From Metridium senile (Eukaryota > Cnidaria > Anthozoa > Actiniaria > Metridiidae), in the NCBI GenBank assembly GCA_949775045.1, contig OX459110.1, positions 5,030,229 through 5,094,228 on the forward strand: a stretch of DNA of 64,000 nucleotides, in the 5' to 3' direction. A program made the position numbers and the translations under genes. Under the pieces are notes generated by a model. That model saw only the letters and a list, made by a program, of their open reading frames with translations. It was not told the origin of the DNA and did not search any database. Numbering within the stretch: the stretch's first letter is position 1; each line of letters opens with the position of its first letter. This document shows, in pieces, positions 11,839 through 23,082 of the stretch.

Positions 11839-12847
11839 CATTTTCAACAAAGGCATATGGGCAGAGGGGAAGAGTTGGGATGACGAGCGTCTTCAAGACA
11901 GCCTCGAGCGTCTAAAGGCAACGGTTCTGTCATCAAGAGCAGAGGGAACCACTAATTCGTATAAAAGAGCTTTTCTTCGCTGGAAACGTTTCGCAGCCTG
12001 TTACGAGCACATGGAAGTCCTCCCAGCCAGCCCCTTAGATGTTGCTCTGTACCTGCAGTCCTTGATGGATACCGCAAATTCCGCCTCAACCATTGACTCA
12101 GCATTCTACGCCATCCAGTGGGCTCATTCTTTGGCTGGCTTCGACTCCCCCACGCGTCATCCGGTCGTGGTCGCTGTTCGCGATGCTGCTTCCAGATTTT
12201 TTGGCAGACACCGTAACAACAGGAAGATGCCCCTTACGGCTGCACACCTTCAAAATTTAGTTATTCACTCTGATTTAAATAATTTGTTATGCTTGCGTAA
12301 CGTTTGTGTGTTTGTGCTAGCTTTTGCGGGGTTTTTCCGTATCGAGGAGGTCTTGAATATTAAGAGGAACAACATTCGTTTCATTGATAATGGTATTATT
12401 ATCACAGTAGAATCGAGTAAGACCGACCAACTTCGCCTCGGCGATGAGGTTGTTATCTCTAGGCTAACTGGTTCTCAGTCGTGTCCTGTTTCTATCCTCG
12501 AAACGTATCTAGGTTTAGCTCATATCGATAGTTTTTCTGAGGAGTTTTTGTTCCGACCTATTAGTAAGACTGGCACGGGTCATCGTTTGGTTGGGAGCAA
12601 TAAGCCCATTAGTTATTCTACTATACGGGAAGCCTTTAAATCTTGTTTTAAATCTATCGTTCCTGATATCCGCACGTTTAGTACACATTCCCTAAGGGCC
12701 GGGGGGGGCACTGCAGCAGCGAATGCTGGTATTGGGGACAGGGTGTTCCAGAGGCACGGACGGTGGAAGTCTGCCTCGGCCAAGGACGGCTATGTTATGG
12801 ATAACATTAGTTCTAGAGCTTCAGTGTCAAAAAGCCTTGGACTTTAA
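11789..12847 (+). CDS. Tyrosine recombinase of the DIRS-like element
   Basis: The open frame has 352 codons; the protein proper probably begins after the acceptor at 11838, around DIFNKGIWAEGK. An N-terminal SAM-like DNA-binding part (SYKRAFLRWKRF, about residues 55-100) precedes the catalytic part. The catalytic residues are present: Arg in AGFFRIEEVL, Lys in ESSKTDQLR, His-x-x-Arg in THSLRAGG, His in RHGRWKS and the nucleophile Tyr in KDGYVMD. It would integrate the circular cDNA by recombination, which explains the missing target duplication. The frame is intact and ends at 12847, about 60 bases before repeat B1. Confidence 0.9.
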   Translation: MLIFWFYSLHVFICFADIFNKGIWAEGKSWDDERLQDSLERLKATVLSSRAEGTTNSYKRAFLRWKRFAACYEHMEVLPASPLDVALYLQSLMDTANSASTIDSAFYAIQWAHSLAGFDSPTRHPVVVAVRDAASRFFGRHRNNRKMPLTAAHLQNLVIHSDLNNLLCLRNVCVFVLAFAGFFRIEEVLNIKRNNIRFIDNGIIITVESSKTDQLRLGDEVVISRLTGSQSCPVSILETYLGLAHIDSFSEEFLFRPISKTGTGHRLVGSNKPISYSTIREAFKSCFKSIVPDIRTFSTHSLRAGGGTAAANAGIGDRVFQRHGRWKSASAKDGYVMDNISSRASVSKSLGL

Positions 12848-12905
12848 TAAATTTTGCAATAAACTTATGTATGTTTAACTTATTTGTTCCCCTTTCTTTG
12901 TCTTC

Positions 12906-12989
12906 TAGGTTGTTTGTCATATTACTCCTGACTGGCGAAAGAATCCTAATAAACTATCTTACAAATGTCTTGTGTAGTGTAGTCAGAAT
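12906..12989 (+). repeat. Split direct repeat B1
   Basis: The block taggttgtttgtcatattac to gtagtcagaat is repeated at 13447-13530 (B2). It abuts repeat A2 directly, forming the B1A2 junction that serves as template for cDNA circularisation in PAT/Ngaro elements. Confidence 0.85.
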
Positions 12990-13168
12990 ATGGAGTTTCT
13001 GACAATCAGCGACGAAGGAGCGTTGCTGTCAGAAATTGATATTCTGCCGGCACGGTTAAAGGGGCCTGGGTATGAGCAAAGGCTCATGGGTAGTGAGTAT
13101 ATATGGGCACGTGTAACAGAGTTTAACCATCTAGGCTAGTCAGGCTTCACGCGGCACAGTTTTCTTCG
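12990..13168 (+). repeat. Split direct repeat A2
   Basis: This is the second copy of the 180-base A repeat (compare 8077-8256). It differs by a missing c in cacgcggcacag near its end. Confidence 0.85.
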
Positions 13169-13446
13169 TTTTGATCTTGGGAGAATTCTTGACCTTGGCA
13201 ATCCTTGTAAGTTTTTTACATAGTCTTAACAATCGTTAATATGTGACGCTCTCTAACCCCCGGAGAGCGAAGGTTGCTCTGTAATTCTGCATTAGGTCGG
13301 GGACTACGTTTCCGCAACTTTCCACGGTTTTTTGGCCACATCCCTAGGGTGGTTTTTTACGTGGTTTAGCGGTTTTTCGTATCTGGCAGTTTTTACATCA
13401 ACTAGTTGGGTAATGCAATTATAGTGTATAATATAGTGTATATTAG

Positions 13447-13530
13447 TAGGTTGTTTGTCATATTACTCCTGACTGGCGAAAGAATCCTAATAAACTATCT
13501 TACAAATGTCTTGTGTAGTGTAGTCAGAAT
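13447..13530 (+). repeat. Split direct repeat B2, right end of the DIRS-like element
   Basis: This second copy of the B repeat ends in gtagtcagaat, after which the host element resumes (gtgatatttgaatcagc). An aat trinucleotide precedes both junctions, compatible with short-identity integration. Confidence 0.8.
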
Positions 13531-14896
13531 GTGATATTTGAATCAGCTGAGTAACGACGTACTCAGCATGTGTGACAGATATCGAGATGAAATTGGTATT
13601 TATTGGAGAGGTAGACATATAAAAGCATTGATTTATCAGGCTTCAAACATAGTTGGATCAGATGATTTGATGCGCGTAATTAAAGTGACGCGATATACAT
13701 GATATAAGCTACACATTCAATAAGTTTTCAATCAAAATTGTAATAATAATTGTGTTCCATTAAATTAGCAATATGTCGACCGTGTAGAGAAACGTATGGT
13801 GGTATAAAGCTAACTGAAAATACCGATACAGTAAGTAAGCCATAGTCATTTCCTATGCAATAAACTCAACGCCAAAAGGCGCAAAAGTATCACATTTTAT
13901 AGTATCAACTATCCCCCAAAACACATTCTCGATCATATCGGTGATTGACAAATTAAAATACTTATTTTCGATTTCATTTACAATTATATTTCTCACTTGT
14001 CAGTTTTTTCATGATCTTTAACAAGACAATGTATATATCAAACATAAAATCATGAATAAATTAAAGTAATTACATAAAGATAAATGGGAATAAAAAAGTA
14101 ATAGATGGCTAATAAGGGTCTGCTTACGCAGGCTAGGTAGAATATGATTATAACTAAAGCTTTTGGTGTTCTAAAAATTTGATTTTAGGTCAGCTCTAAA
14201 CAAAAACAAAATCATTTGAACTGATTAATTCGCTTAATAATCGCGCACTAAATCTTATCTGAATTCGACCGCGCCATTTATGGCTGTTGGCCGTGCATTG
14301 TAAGACTATTATAAGTCACTCATAGCAACCGGTTAGTGAAATCAGGCACAGCGATATAGATTACAGTGTTGATCCTGCAGATGATATTATTCAACGGTTA
14401 AAACAACTACACATTGAACAGTAGCATTGTAAGGAATCGATATACCACCCATCCTCTTCACAAAATACTGCGTCATCTCAAACAGAGTCTAGCCCTTTGT
14501 CAAAAGAAGAAGACCCACACAATATAACATGTGATGCATTGAATAGTTTCCTTGTAATATCAAGCCTTAATCCAGTTGAACAGGTCCTTACACGTCCAAA
14601 AGAATGTCACTACAACCACCAGCCACATACCCCTTCTATATCCTCCCAGAACGGTGCTAGCTAGCTTGTATCTGTTTGTATCCAGTGAAAACGGTAGATG
14701 AAATTGCAACTTTTCAAACACGTTCTTTCCTAGAGTGGACAGAATTGAAGCAGATTCGAAGAGGCAAATCAGGTGTTCTTGAACTCAAACATTAACGGCT
14801 GAATGTACTCTAAAGGCTAAAACAGCTAGTTAACAAGTACAATGTCGATCAGGGGTCTATAGAAAATCAAGATTAGACATGTAATAGACGAAAAAT
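13531..14896 (+). pseudogene. Right internal part of the TTAA element with coding relics
   Basis: Plus-strand blocks look coding. About 14460-14664 is open for roughly 65 codons and includes KEEDPHNITCDALNSF and SSLNPVEQVLTRPKECH. A second block in another frame at about 14698-14795 includes FLEWTELKQIRRGKSGVLEL. They may be remains of the element's transposase or accessory gene. I do not recognise the family. The rest (13531-14400) is AT-rich and shows nothing. Confidence 0.35.
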
Positions 14897-15847
14897 GGCA
14901 AATTACATAATGAAATTGACAAGGCCACACACGTCAAACAGTTAATCAATTTTTCCAACATTTATTTTATATCGGCAGGGCTTCGATGTGTTTCAGAAGA
15001 TTTACAATAGCTTCTTTTTAATCTAATCGTTGGATACAAAGGCTTAATTGAGAAATTCCATGGAAAAAGTTTGCTTTTCTTGTCGCTGTCAATGTTTACC
15101 TAATTAGCATATTCGAAGCATATTGTCCGTAGTCAAAAATAGTTCGCTTTATTTTTAAATTCACTCTTGTTTTTTCAATTTTTAACTCTTTACAAGGTAA
15201 TGAATGTTTTTAATTTTCAGCAAACCATTTTAGCTTAATACTAATAGTATTTTGCTGTTTACGGTCTGGTTTATCGATGACAGTTCGATTGCGTGATAAT
15301 TGCGAAAACTTGAAATTACTATAAATGAACTCCGATTTTCGTATAAAGGAAAATAGTTGCCCGCGGATTTTAACACACCAAAAGTTAACATAAACATAGA
15401 GCTTTCAGAAGAAATCAAGGACATCTTTGAGTCATGAAAACTACATCGATTTTTAGTCATCTGAATGTCACCTACTTCACACCTACTTAAAATGTGCAAA
15501 AATAGACCAAACTTAAAAATTAATATCTTAATACCCTTCAATCCAAATCAAACAAATTTATTGTCCTATAATAGCATTAGGATGGAGGTATCACCCATAG
15601 GAAAATTTTAGAAAACAAGCTTTTAGATTTTGTTAGAGAAGACTTTGTTTTTGTAGTTTTTGAGCGTTGGTTGGTCTCAAAAATGCTAATTACTACTTTT
15701 GCGTCTAAAAAATCGAAAAATCATTTTTTCTCAAAACCAACTGCATTGATAGATGAGTCAAATGATAGGCTTTGATCGTACAAATTTTGAGGTGGGTCGA
15801 TTTTTGGGCCATTTCCAGCTTTGCTCGATCACTACCGAGACGGCCTC
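14897..15847 (-). repeat. Right terminal inverted repeat of the TTAA element
   Basis: It is the reverse complement of 6548-7497, including the same 103-codon frame at 15230-15541 on the minus strand. Confidence 0.85.
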
Positions 15848-16934
15848 TTAAATGCTATCGGTTTTTGTGCATAAGTCGTCGTTAAATTTTTTAAAAGGAT
15901 TAAAGAAAATATACAAGACAAGCAAGTTTTATAACTTTTTTTGTATTTCGGTAGCCGCAACAAAGGGTAGTTATTAACTAACGGTTAAACCGTCACAATG
16001 TTTTGTTATACTGACATCATTGTTAGGTTAATTTGTCATCTATGTAAATAGAATGTGAAAGAGGGGAGAGGAGCAGGGATTACAATATCCTTCCTCCAAA
16101 ATTATTATATCATTTTTTCCCCTTCTCCCTATTTTTTTCGACCATTTCTTCATCCTCATAACTTTTTCGAGCATTTTCCCTCCTCCCTGATTTTCTTTTT
16201 TTTTTTTAAACAAAAAAAGCGAGTGCATATGGTACAAATTTAAACTATTTAAAAGTTTGTATTTCAGAGATTAGCTCTTCGCATAAGATTGGCCTAAATA
16301 ATATTATAATCAGTCCAATAAGACATTATAGTTCAATAATAAATTAGTTAGAGTCGACCTTCTCCCTCCTCCCCTTATATTTTTATTCTCTCTCCTCCCT
16401 CTATTTTTATCTCTTTTTCATTTCCTCCCTGTTTATTTTTGCTGTTTCTCCCTCCTCTCTTTATTTTTAATCTCCCTTCCTCTAGTTTTACCTATTGTTC
16501 TCCTCCCTTATTTATTTTTGCGACTCCCTGATTCGTTCCTATTCTCTAACGAAAGTATACGCAGGACACGTTCCAATAGTCAGCACTTTTGCCTGTCATT
16601 CTGGTCAGCAGCTACTTTTACAAAACCTTTCAACGTTTTTAAAATGGAGATAGGGTAGCCTGTGTGGCGGCTCAAGGGTTTGGGGAGACAAGGGGTGGGA
16701 TCGAAGAAGGGGAAAATGGAAGAAGGGAGAGCCTGCAGACAAACCCCTCTTTTTTGACTCTACGCCCTTAGTAAACATAGTCGTTCTGCAGGTATTCATC
16801 AATGTCAGGTAGAGGTTGAAATTCGACTAGAATGAACGAGTGTATCAGTTTGTAAATACAACTCAATGCCGCATAGAACAGGAGTCGAACCTAAACATTC
16901 CTTAGTACATCTAAAGAACAAAAGAAAAGTAAAT
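15848..16934. other. Intergenic, pyrimidine-rich
   Basis: No gene is seen. From about 16060 to 16530 the plus strand is a long series of ctccctcc / ttttt blocks, a low-complexity polypyrimidine tract. The small open frames here come from composition. Confidence 0.5.
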
Positions 16935-17055
16935 CTAAAGAAGAAAAACCCTCGTCGCATGAGCGAGAACCACTGACACATCTAACAAACTCTGTTCACT
17001 TATCGCCAAGGTCACAGTGGTGAAAGGCCTACGATCTCACCGCTATACGCCACCC
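16935..17055 (-). mobile_element. tRNA-derived SINE, degenerate copy 3
   Basis: On the minus strand the gtggcgtatagcggtgag head, the cctttcaccactgtgacc block and the aaccctcgtcgcatgagc block match the SINE copies at 4030-4293 and 32070-32300. The B box is damaged. Confidence 0.5.
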
Positions 17056-17169
17056 ATGTCACGCAATATAGTTATTATCATCATCTGCCTTGCTCCATTG
17101 CTGTCTATCTAGCCCCATTGCTGTCTATCTCGCCTGCTATCTATCTCGCCCCATTGCTGTCTATCTCAC

Positions 17170-18108
17170 CCCATTCCACTGACAAGTGGTCAACCGGAAA
17201 AAATATTAGCTTCGCTGTATTCTTCCTTCGAAGTTCTACAAAAGAAAAAAGAGTTATGCTCAATATACAAAAACCCGTTGTCGCAATCAAAGCTATAGTC
17301 CACACTTTGAAGCCTGCAAAGAATGTCGGTATTTCTTCTCTAGTTATCGATTTATTCACAGCATTAAAAAATTAATTATTATGTTCATTTTACGGATATC
17401 TTTGCAGGCTTTAGAGTGTGGACAACTGTAGTTTTATATCAAGCCCTCTAACTACACGGTCTGTGTTCATAATCACATCTACAGTTCGCTATTATTTCTG
17501 AATTTCCACAACGTTTAAAACAACAAGGAAAGTTATATGAAGAGAAAAAGAAAAAAAAGCTCAGAAATAAACGGGAAAATGCGATCGACAATGATTGTTC
17601 TCTTGGGCTACCTGTGGTTGTCCAGTCCCTAACGACAGAGTAGCAACGCCTGCTTGTATTTGCCTTATAAGTGTGAACATATTTGTATCGTTTCTTCGAA
17701 GTATCCAGGTAATTTACATGTACTCTCTGAATTCCGTTTAAACATCTATAATTATCGTCTCTATACCAACGTAGACAATTGTAGTTAAGTATTTCAGGCA
17801 GGTTGAGTTGATTTTGGTTATTTTTCTTCGATGAAGCGACCATCCAAATTTCAAGTCTAAATTATAACTTTGAACTTTTGTTTTATTCACACACATATAT
17901 ATTTACAATATGAATATGTATACATAACTTTTACAAATATGAAAGCAGAATTAGTGTGAAAAATTATGTATTCAATTTATGGTAAAGAGTGTGTGTGGCT
18001 GTCAAGGTAGTGTAAACTTTCGAGTCGACAGTCACAACCCAAGCTACTTTATTATAATCTCGTTTACTGATGTATTTAATGAATGTGTTTCTATAGTTAT
18101 TTGACAAG
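17170..18108 (+). repeat. 5' flank of duplication unit 1 (mirrors 25030-25270 and 29230-30713)
   Basis: Blocks such as atacaaaaacccgttgtcgc, ggatatctttgcaggcttta and ctgtgttcataatcacatc recur in order upstream of the second zinc-finger copy. The block cacactttgaagcctgcaaa and its inverted partner around 17398-17425 also make a fold-back repeat family, with copies at 25150-25215, near 39500 and inverted at about 39990-40080. A splice acceptor (tttctatag) lies 12 bases before the ATG at 18109, so an upstream untranslated exon is likely. Confidence 0.6.
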
Positions 18109-20156
18109 ATGGAATCAGACTGGATAGATTACAAGTGTAAGTCAGGACAGACCATCTTTATCTACAACAAGGTAACAGGAGTACACAAATGGCCGCCAGG
18201 ATTTAACAATGTAAGTTGAAGGAATGCTGTATTTCAAGGGACACTGTTGTCAGTGTTATTATTAAGAATGCACCCCGAATGTCAGATTCTATGTGTTTAA
18301 ACACAGTTCAATATTTTGAACATGATGTTAATAGTACATAGTCAGAAAAATCCTTGCTACTTTTTAATTACTTGTGGCAAAAACTAGAAAGTTGTTTGAT
18401 AGTGATTCCATCAACACAAACTACAAGTACATTTTAGACAATAACATTGATAATGACGGCTAAATATGAGAATACCTGTTATCAAAGTCAATATAAATGT
18501 GAGTTTTTGTAGACATTCCAAGGGAACACTCTTCCTTTATTCAGTAGTTGATAATGTTATATATGCAATATGTTAAACTTTCGGAACAGTTCCTATTCTT
18601 TGCGTTTGTGTACAAATAAGTTACTACTGATCCCAAGATCGAAACTGAAAACATATAGGGACCAAAGGTTCTCTGTAGTGGGACCAACTTTATGGAACAA
18701 GCTACCAGAATCTGTTAAAAACACTGTATCTTTAATTTCATTCAAAAAGAACTTAAAAACATATTTATTTGAACAATCATATTTTTAAGTTGTATATATA
18801 TATTCATGTAGATAAATTATGTACACTTTTGGCTCTTATAAGTATATTTATTTTATGGCTTAAATATTTCTCGAATTCTGATTGGCTGACGCGCGGTCCA
18901 TCCAAAGGCGTATTGGACTGTTTCTATGACAACAGTCCAATTTTCATATTTTTTTCAGACCGAGAAATTAAAAACAACTTGTAAAGTATTGCAAAAAATA
19001 TTTTGTTAAAGTTTGGCTTTTCATATCAGCAAAGTGTTTTTTTAGCCAGTTTAGTGTGTGTTTGATGTATTTTTATTCATTCAATAATGAGAGATTCGGC
19101 GATAAAATATTTTTGATTTTGTTCATCGCTAAGAAAAAAAGCCATATAATAAACGATTTATTAACCTCGCTTGTTCGGTCTGTACGGGAAAATATCAGAC
19201 CTCAGTCTTTTTTGTACAGACCTCCCTGCGCTCGGTCTGTACTGTCGAGAACTCAGTCTGATATTTTCCCGTACAGACCTCACACTCGGTTAATAACCTC
19301 TTAATATATATGATGAAAAATGAGGTGTTGCCATGCCTTGAATATATATATGAACTAGGAAATAGATGACTTCTTAAGGCAAATTTCTTGGTTTCTTTTC
19401 AAACGTTTCGCCTGTTACAGCTTCGTCAGTGATATGATAATTCTTTTTGATAGAGTAAACTAGAACAAAAGCCTATGTTAGGGTTCATTGAACCTTGTCA
19501 GTTATTCTATTGATAATGTGCGTCCTATACAACCATTAATGATGTTGCTCAAGTGTGTTTTCTTATTTCTAACGCTTCAATGATCTTGCTCATGTGGACA
19601 GCATTGATGTTATTGTTGTTATTTTTATTATTATTATAATTATTATTTCCTTTATTTCACAAACAATCATTTACAATAAATGTTGCTGGTAGCTTATTAC
19701 AGCCCAAGATCTAACCCGATCCTGAGAGCTGAAGCACTTTTCTTAATATGTGAGCTGTCCCTAGAAGTACAGATTTCTGAATGTCTATGATGCTCATCTT
19801 GTCTAATTCTAGTCTATTCAAGTGGTTTTTGAATTGCTTTGAAATGGCCCCTAACAAACCTATTCTTAGTTCTATTCTTAGTTCTTGGTACTTGGTACTT
19901 GTTGATCTTCTCCTTTTCTTTCTCATTAACCCTGTGGTCTGCTGGTACAGCAATATCAATTAGTTGGACCTTCTTTTCTGTTGATGACTATGATATCAGG
20001 TCTTCTTGCTGTTATTTTTCTATCCGTATACACATTAAAGCCCCACAGTATTTTAACTTGGTCGTTTTCTGTTACTGTTTGTGGTGAATGGTCCCACCAC
20101 TTTTCTGTACTCTGCATTCCATGCTTTTCACATAGGTGAAAATTATTATTATTATT

Positions 20157-20189
<33 letters not shown>

Positions 20190-22922
20190 ATTATTATTAT
20201 TAATATTATTATTATTATTGTTTATGCATGGCTGGGTTGATCATGCATCAAGGGTTTGCCGTAAGCTCGGGGTTTTTCATAACTAACATGAACTGCTGAA
20301 TGAAATATAAATAAACCAGGTTTGGGTTCTCAATAATGATAATGGGTATGTCAATCGCTGTCATTGATTATTGTTATAATTTTATTCACAACCATTATTT
20401 GTGATGTTGGTAATGATTGATAAATATTTTACTTGCTATCTTCAATGTGTTTGGCTAAGAACTGTGATTTAATTTCATAATTAAATGATTAGATTCCTTA
20501 ACATCATCATCATAATCATCATCACCATCATTATCATCATCCCCATCATTACCATCATCATTATCATTATCATATTCATCATCACCATCATTATCATCAT
20601 CACCATCATAATCATTATCGCCATCATCATCAACATCACAAGGGGGAGGGTAATATCTGAATTATGGACATGAATCATTATAGAATGACACATGTGCCAT
20701 AATATAATTCTTCATGTTCATTTGCATGACATTGCTCTTCAATTCAACACCTTAGTCCCTCCACGTTTCATACGTAGATAATGCGATATACAATGCTTTC
20801 CTCGTGACCAGAGAGGAGCATCGGATTGGACAAAATGGTCATGAATTATTAATGAGTTTTTTAAGTATACTTAAAAAATTCATGAATAATTAATGACTAT
20901 TTTGTCCAAAGTTACAAAAGAAATCGTAACCATGACGAGTGGTCTAAATCCAGATAAAGATTTACCCTAATTTACATAAACTTTAACCTGAATTTTCTCT
21001 AATAAACTTTCATAAATCCTTGATTTTTTTTACAAAAACACAAAATATAGGTTGGATTTTTTTAAGCCGTTCAATAAACTCGCAGATCGTGATTTATCAG
21101 GATTTAAACCACTTGGCTTTGCCGCGTGGTTTAAATCCTGATAAAACACTCCTGCTCGTTTACTAAACTATACTTAAAACACTCATTAATAATTCATGAG
21201 AAATTGACAAAAGAAAACGTAACTATGACGAGTGGTCTAAATCCTAATAAAGATTCACCCTAATTTACATAAACTTTAACCTGAAGTTTTTCTAATAAAC
21301 TTTCATAAATCCTTGAGCTTTTTTTACAACACAAAATGTGCTAAACAGGGCAGTTTATAGCACATTTAATAGTTTTTCGCAATCAGCTCAAATTCAAAAG
21401 ATATTTAAGAAAAAACATTTTACAAAAAAGTTGTTTATCGTTGCTATGGAAACGTTGATTAGCATAATCAAACCACCATTCAAAACTTTCATCCAACACT
21501 GTCATTTGGTATAAAATTCACATTAATAGGGCGAAGGTAAGATCATATAATTGCGAATTCAAAAAGGGATGTGTGCGCCGGATGTGTGCGCCTTCGCCGC
21601 ATGGTTTAAATCCTGATAAAACACTCCTGCTCTTTAATTTAACTTTACATAAAACACTCCTGCTCTTTAATTAAACAATACTTAGAGTTGATGTTGTTAA
21701 CAATAGAAATAATCATCATTGTAATGATGCTACTGACATTGCTTGTATGACATGATTTCAGGGTTCATCAGAAGACAGTATCATGTATGGTCAACCAGTT
21801 GAATACAAAATATCACATAGTATTGCTACACAGACAGATGATTATGGCTGTAACAATGGCTGTAGTTCTATGTACACCAATACAGATCCACATTATGTTT
21901 CAAAAATCTCAGAAACATTACCTCAACCACAGCCAGATGTTTCAGTTGATGGTGAACCTGACTTAGATAATGAACATGATCCAGAAACATTACCTCAACT
22001 ACAGCCAGGTGTTTCAGTTGATGTTGAACATGACTTAGATGATGAACATGATCCAGAGAATACCTTGGAAGATGAACAAGAACAAAACCATGAAATAAGC
22101 ACAATGTTAGACAGTGTTAGACACGAGTTTCCCCCTGGAAATAACTTGGTTGACAAGGAGAATGAATCACAGAATGACTCTGTTGGTGATGATAATGCTG
22201 GAAAGAGGCAGCTTGATGAAAGAGAAGGGTGTATACGTAGTTCACATCATAATAAGAAGACCTTGAAATGTTCTTATTGTGCAAAGCAACTGATTTCTAG
22301 ATCCAAACTTACTCGACATCTTAGAAGACATACTAAAGAGAAACCCATTGAATATTCTTGTTGTGAGGATAAGTTTGCACAAAAGCATGATTTAAAGAAA
22401 CATCCAAGAATACATACTGGAGAGAGACCCTTTGAATGTTCTTTTTGTAAGAAGACTTTTGCACAAAAGGGACATTTTACCACACATCTTAGAACACATA
22501 CTGGAGAGAAACCCTTTGAATGTTCATATTGTGAGAGAACGTTTACACAGAAGGGAAATCTCAGTGCACATCTTAGAATACATACTGGTGAAAAACCTTT
22601 TACATGTTCTTTATGTGAGACGAATTTTACACGAACAAGTTTCTTAAAACAACATCTTAAATCACATACTGGGGAGAAACCTTTCGAATGTTCTTGTTGT
22701 GAGAGTAAGTTTGCACAAAAGTATGACTTAAAGAAACATCTAAGAATACATACTGGAGAGAAACCCTTTGAATGTTCTTTTTGTAAGAAGAAGTTTACAC
22801 AAACCAGTAATTTAAACAAGCATCTTAGAATACATACCGGAGAGAAACCCTTTGAATGTTATCACTGTAAGAAGAAGTTTACACAAAGGTCTAATTTAAA
22901 GAGACATCTTGCAATACATTAG
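18109..22922 (+). CDS. WW-like domain plus eight C2H2 zinc fingers, two coding exons
   Basis: Exon 1 (18109-18210, 34 codons) starts [15 protein letters not shown]. It has a WW-like pattern: Trp5, IFIYN at 16-20, TG at 23-24 and WPP at 28-30. Its donor is aat|gtaagt. Exon 2 (21762-22922) follows a tttcag acceptor; both junctions are phase 0, so the frames join without a stop, giving about 420 residues. Exon 2 encodes an acidic linker with two similar LPQ.QPDVSVD blocks, then eight fingers with TGEKPFEC linkers and a stop right after the last finger. It is likely a nuclear DNA-binding regulator; the WW-like part would bind a proline-rich partner. Finger 2 has HPRIH in place of HLRIH. The 3.55 kb intron holds LINE fragments, MITEs and an ATC microsatellite. 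The ATG inside exon 2 (21783) could serve as an alternative start. Confidence 0.85.
18565..18788 (+). mobile_element. 3' ORF2 fragment of a CR1/L2-like LINE
   Basis: The frame contains [31 protein letters not shown] and [15 protein letters not shown]. This is the standard C-terminal signature of CR1/L2-type ORF2 proteins. It is strongly 5' truncated and lies in the intron of the zinc-finger gene. Confidence 0.75.
19150..19305. repeat. Fold-back repeat, ggtctgtacggg family
   Basis: The arm ggtctgtacgggaaaatatc is mirrored by gatattttcccgtacagacc, with attaacc / ggttaat at the edges. A related element is at 28260-28350. Confidence 0.6.
19620..20140 (-). mobile_element. LINE ORF2 C-terminal fragment
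   Basis: On the minus strand the frame includes a degenerate [11 protein letters not shown] block and then [22 protein letters not shown] and [15 protein letters not shown]. This C-terminal region recurs in many animal LINE ORF2 proteins. The 3' end on the minus strand runs into an (AAT)-rich tail near 19620-19655. A second fragment of the same family is at 61270-61387. Confidence 0.65.
20138..20222. repeat. ATT/GTT microsatellite
   Basis: Tandem att and gtt triplets; no coding meaning. Confidence 0.85.
20503..20636. repeat. ATC/CAT microsatellite
   Basis: Repeated atc triplets with interruptions. The matching intron of the duplicated gene has a related tract at 32445-32680, so the microsatellite predates the duplication. 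Confidence 0.85.
20828..21660. repeat. Cluster of palindromes and a 95-bp direct repeat in the intron
   Basis: A near-palindrome at 20828-20907 has arms around ggacaaaatggtcatgaatt. The block aagattcaccctaatttacat to tttcataaatccttga occurs twice, near 20955-21022 and 21248-21317. Short inverted copies of gtggtttaaatcctgataaa surround 21092-21150 and 21600. These look like fragments of one fold-back element inserted more than once. Confidence 0.5.
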
Positions 22923-23082
22923 AACACTACATAATGGAAGAAAAACTATAATCACAAGGGTATAACAGTTGTTTTATATTTAGTTTGTAGATTTTGTGAT
23001 TGAGTTGTAGATTTGATAATAAATATCAACGTTACAAGTGAACTATGTGTTGTTATTACTGACATCATCGTTAGGTTCAATA

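Larger units (their letters stand above)
8077..13530 (+). mobile_element. DIRS/PAT-like tyrosine-recombinase retrotransposon
   Basis: The 5.45 kb element encodes, in order, a gag-like protein with a CCHC knuckle, a reverse transcriptase-RNase H and a tyrosine recombinase, which is the DIRS-order gene set. Its ends are split direct repeats: A1 at 8077-8256, then B1 (12906-12989), A2 (12990-13168) and B2 (13447-13530). This A1-ORFs-B1A2-B2 plan is that of PAT/Ngaro-type elements, not the inverted ends of DIRS1. No target duplication is seen, as expected for recombinase-mediated insertion. A1/A2 and B1/B2 are nearly identical, so the insertion looks recent, yet the pol region carries two +1 frame changes. 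No methyltransferase or hydrolase domain was recognised. Confidence 0.9.
6548..15847. mobile_element. 9.3 kb element with ~950 bp TIRs and TTAA target duplication
   Basis: The sequence beginning gaggccgtctcggtagtgat at 6548 returns as its reverse complement ending at 15847, and TTAA flanks both ends (6544-6547 and 15848-15851). The inverted arms run 6548-7497 and 14897-15847 and differ at only a few positions. TTAA duplication is known for the piggyBac and Kolobok superfamilies; the termini do not match the usual piggyBac CCY start, so Kolobok-like is more likely. No intact transposase is left. Coding relics lie at 7619-7984 and 14460-14800. A DIRS/PAT-like retrotransposon (8077-13530) is inserted between the arms; without it the element would be about 3.8 kb. 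Confidence 0.8.

Noticed and set aside
22274..22819. 181-codon minus-strand frame
   Set aside because: Shadow of the zinc-finger repeats on the plus strand.
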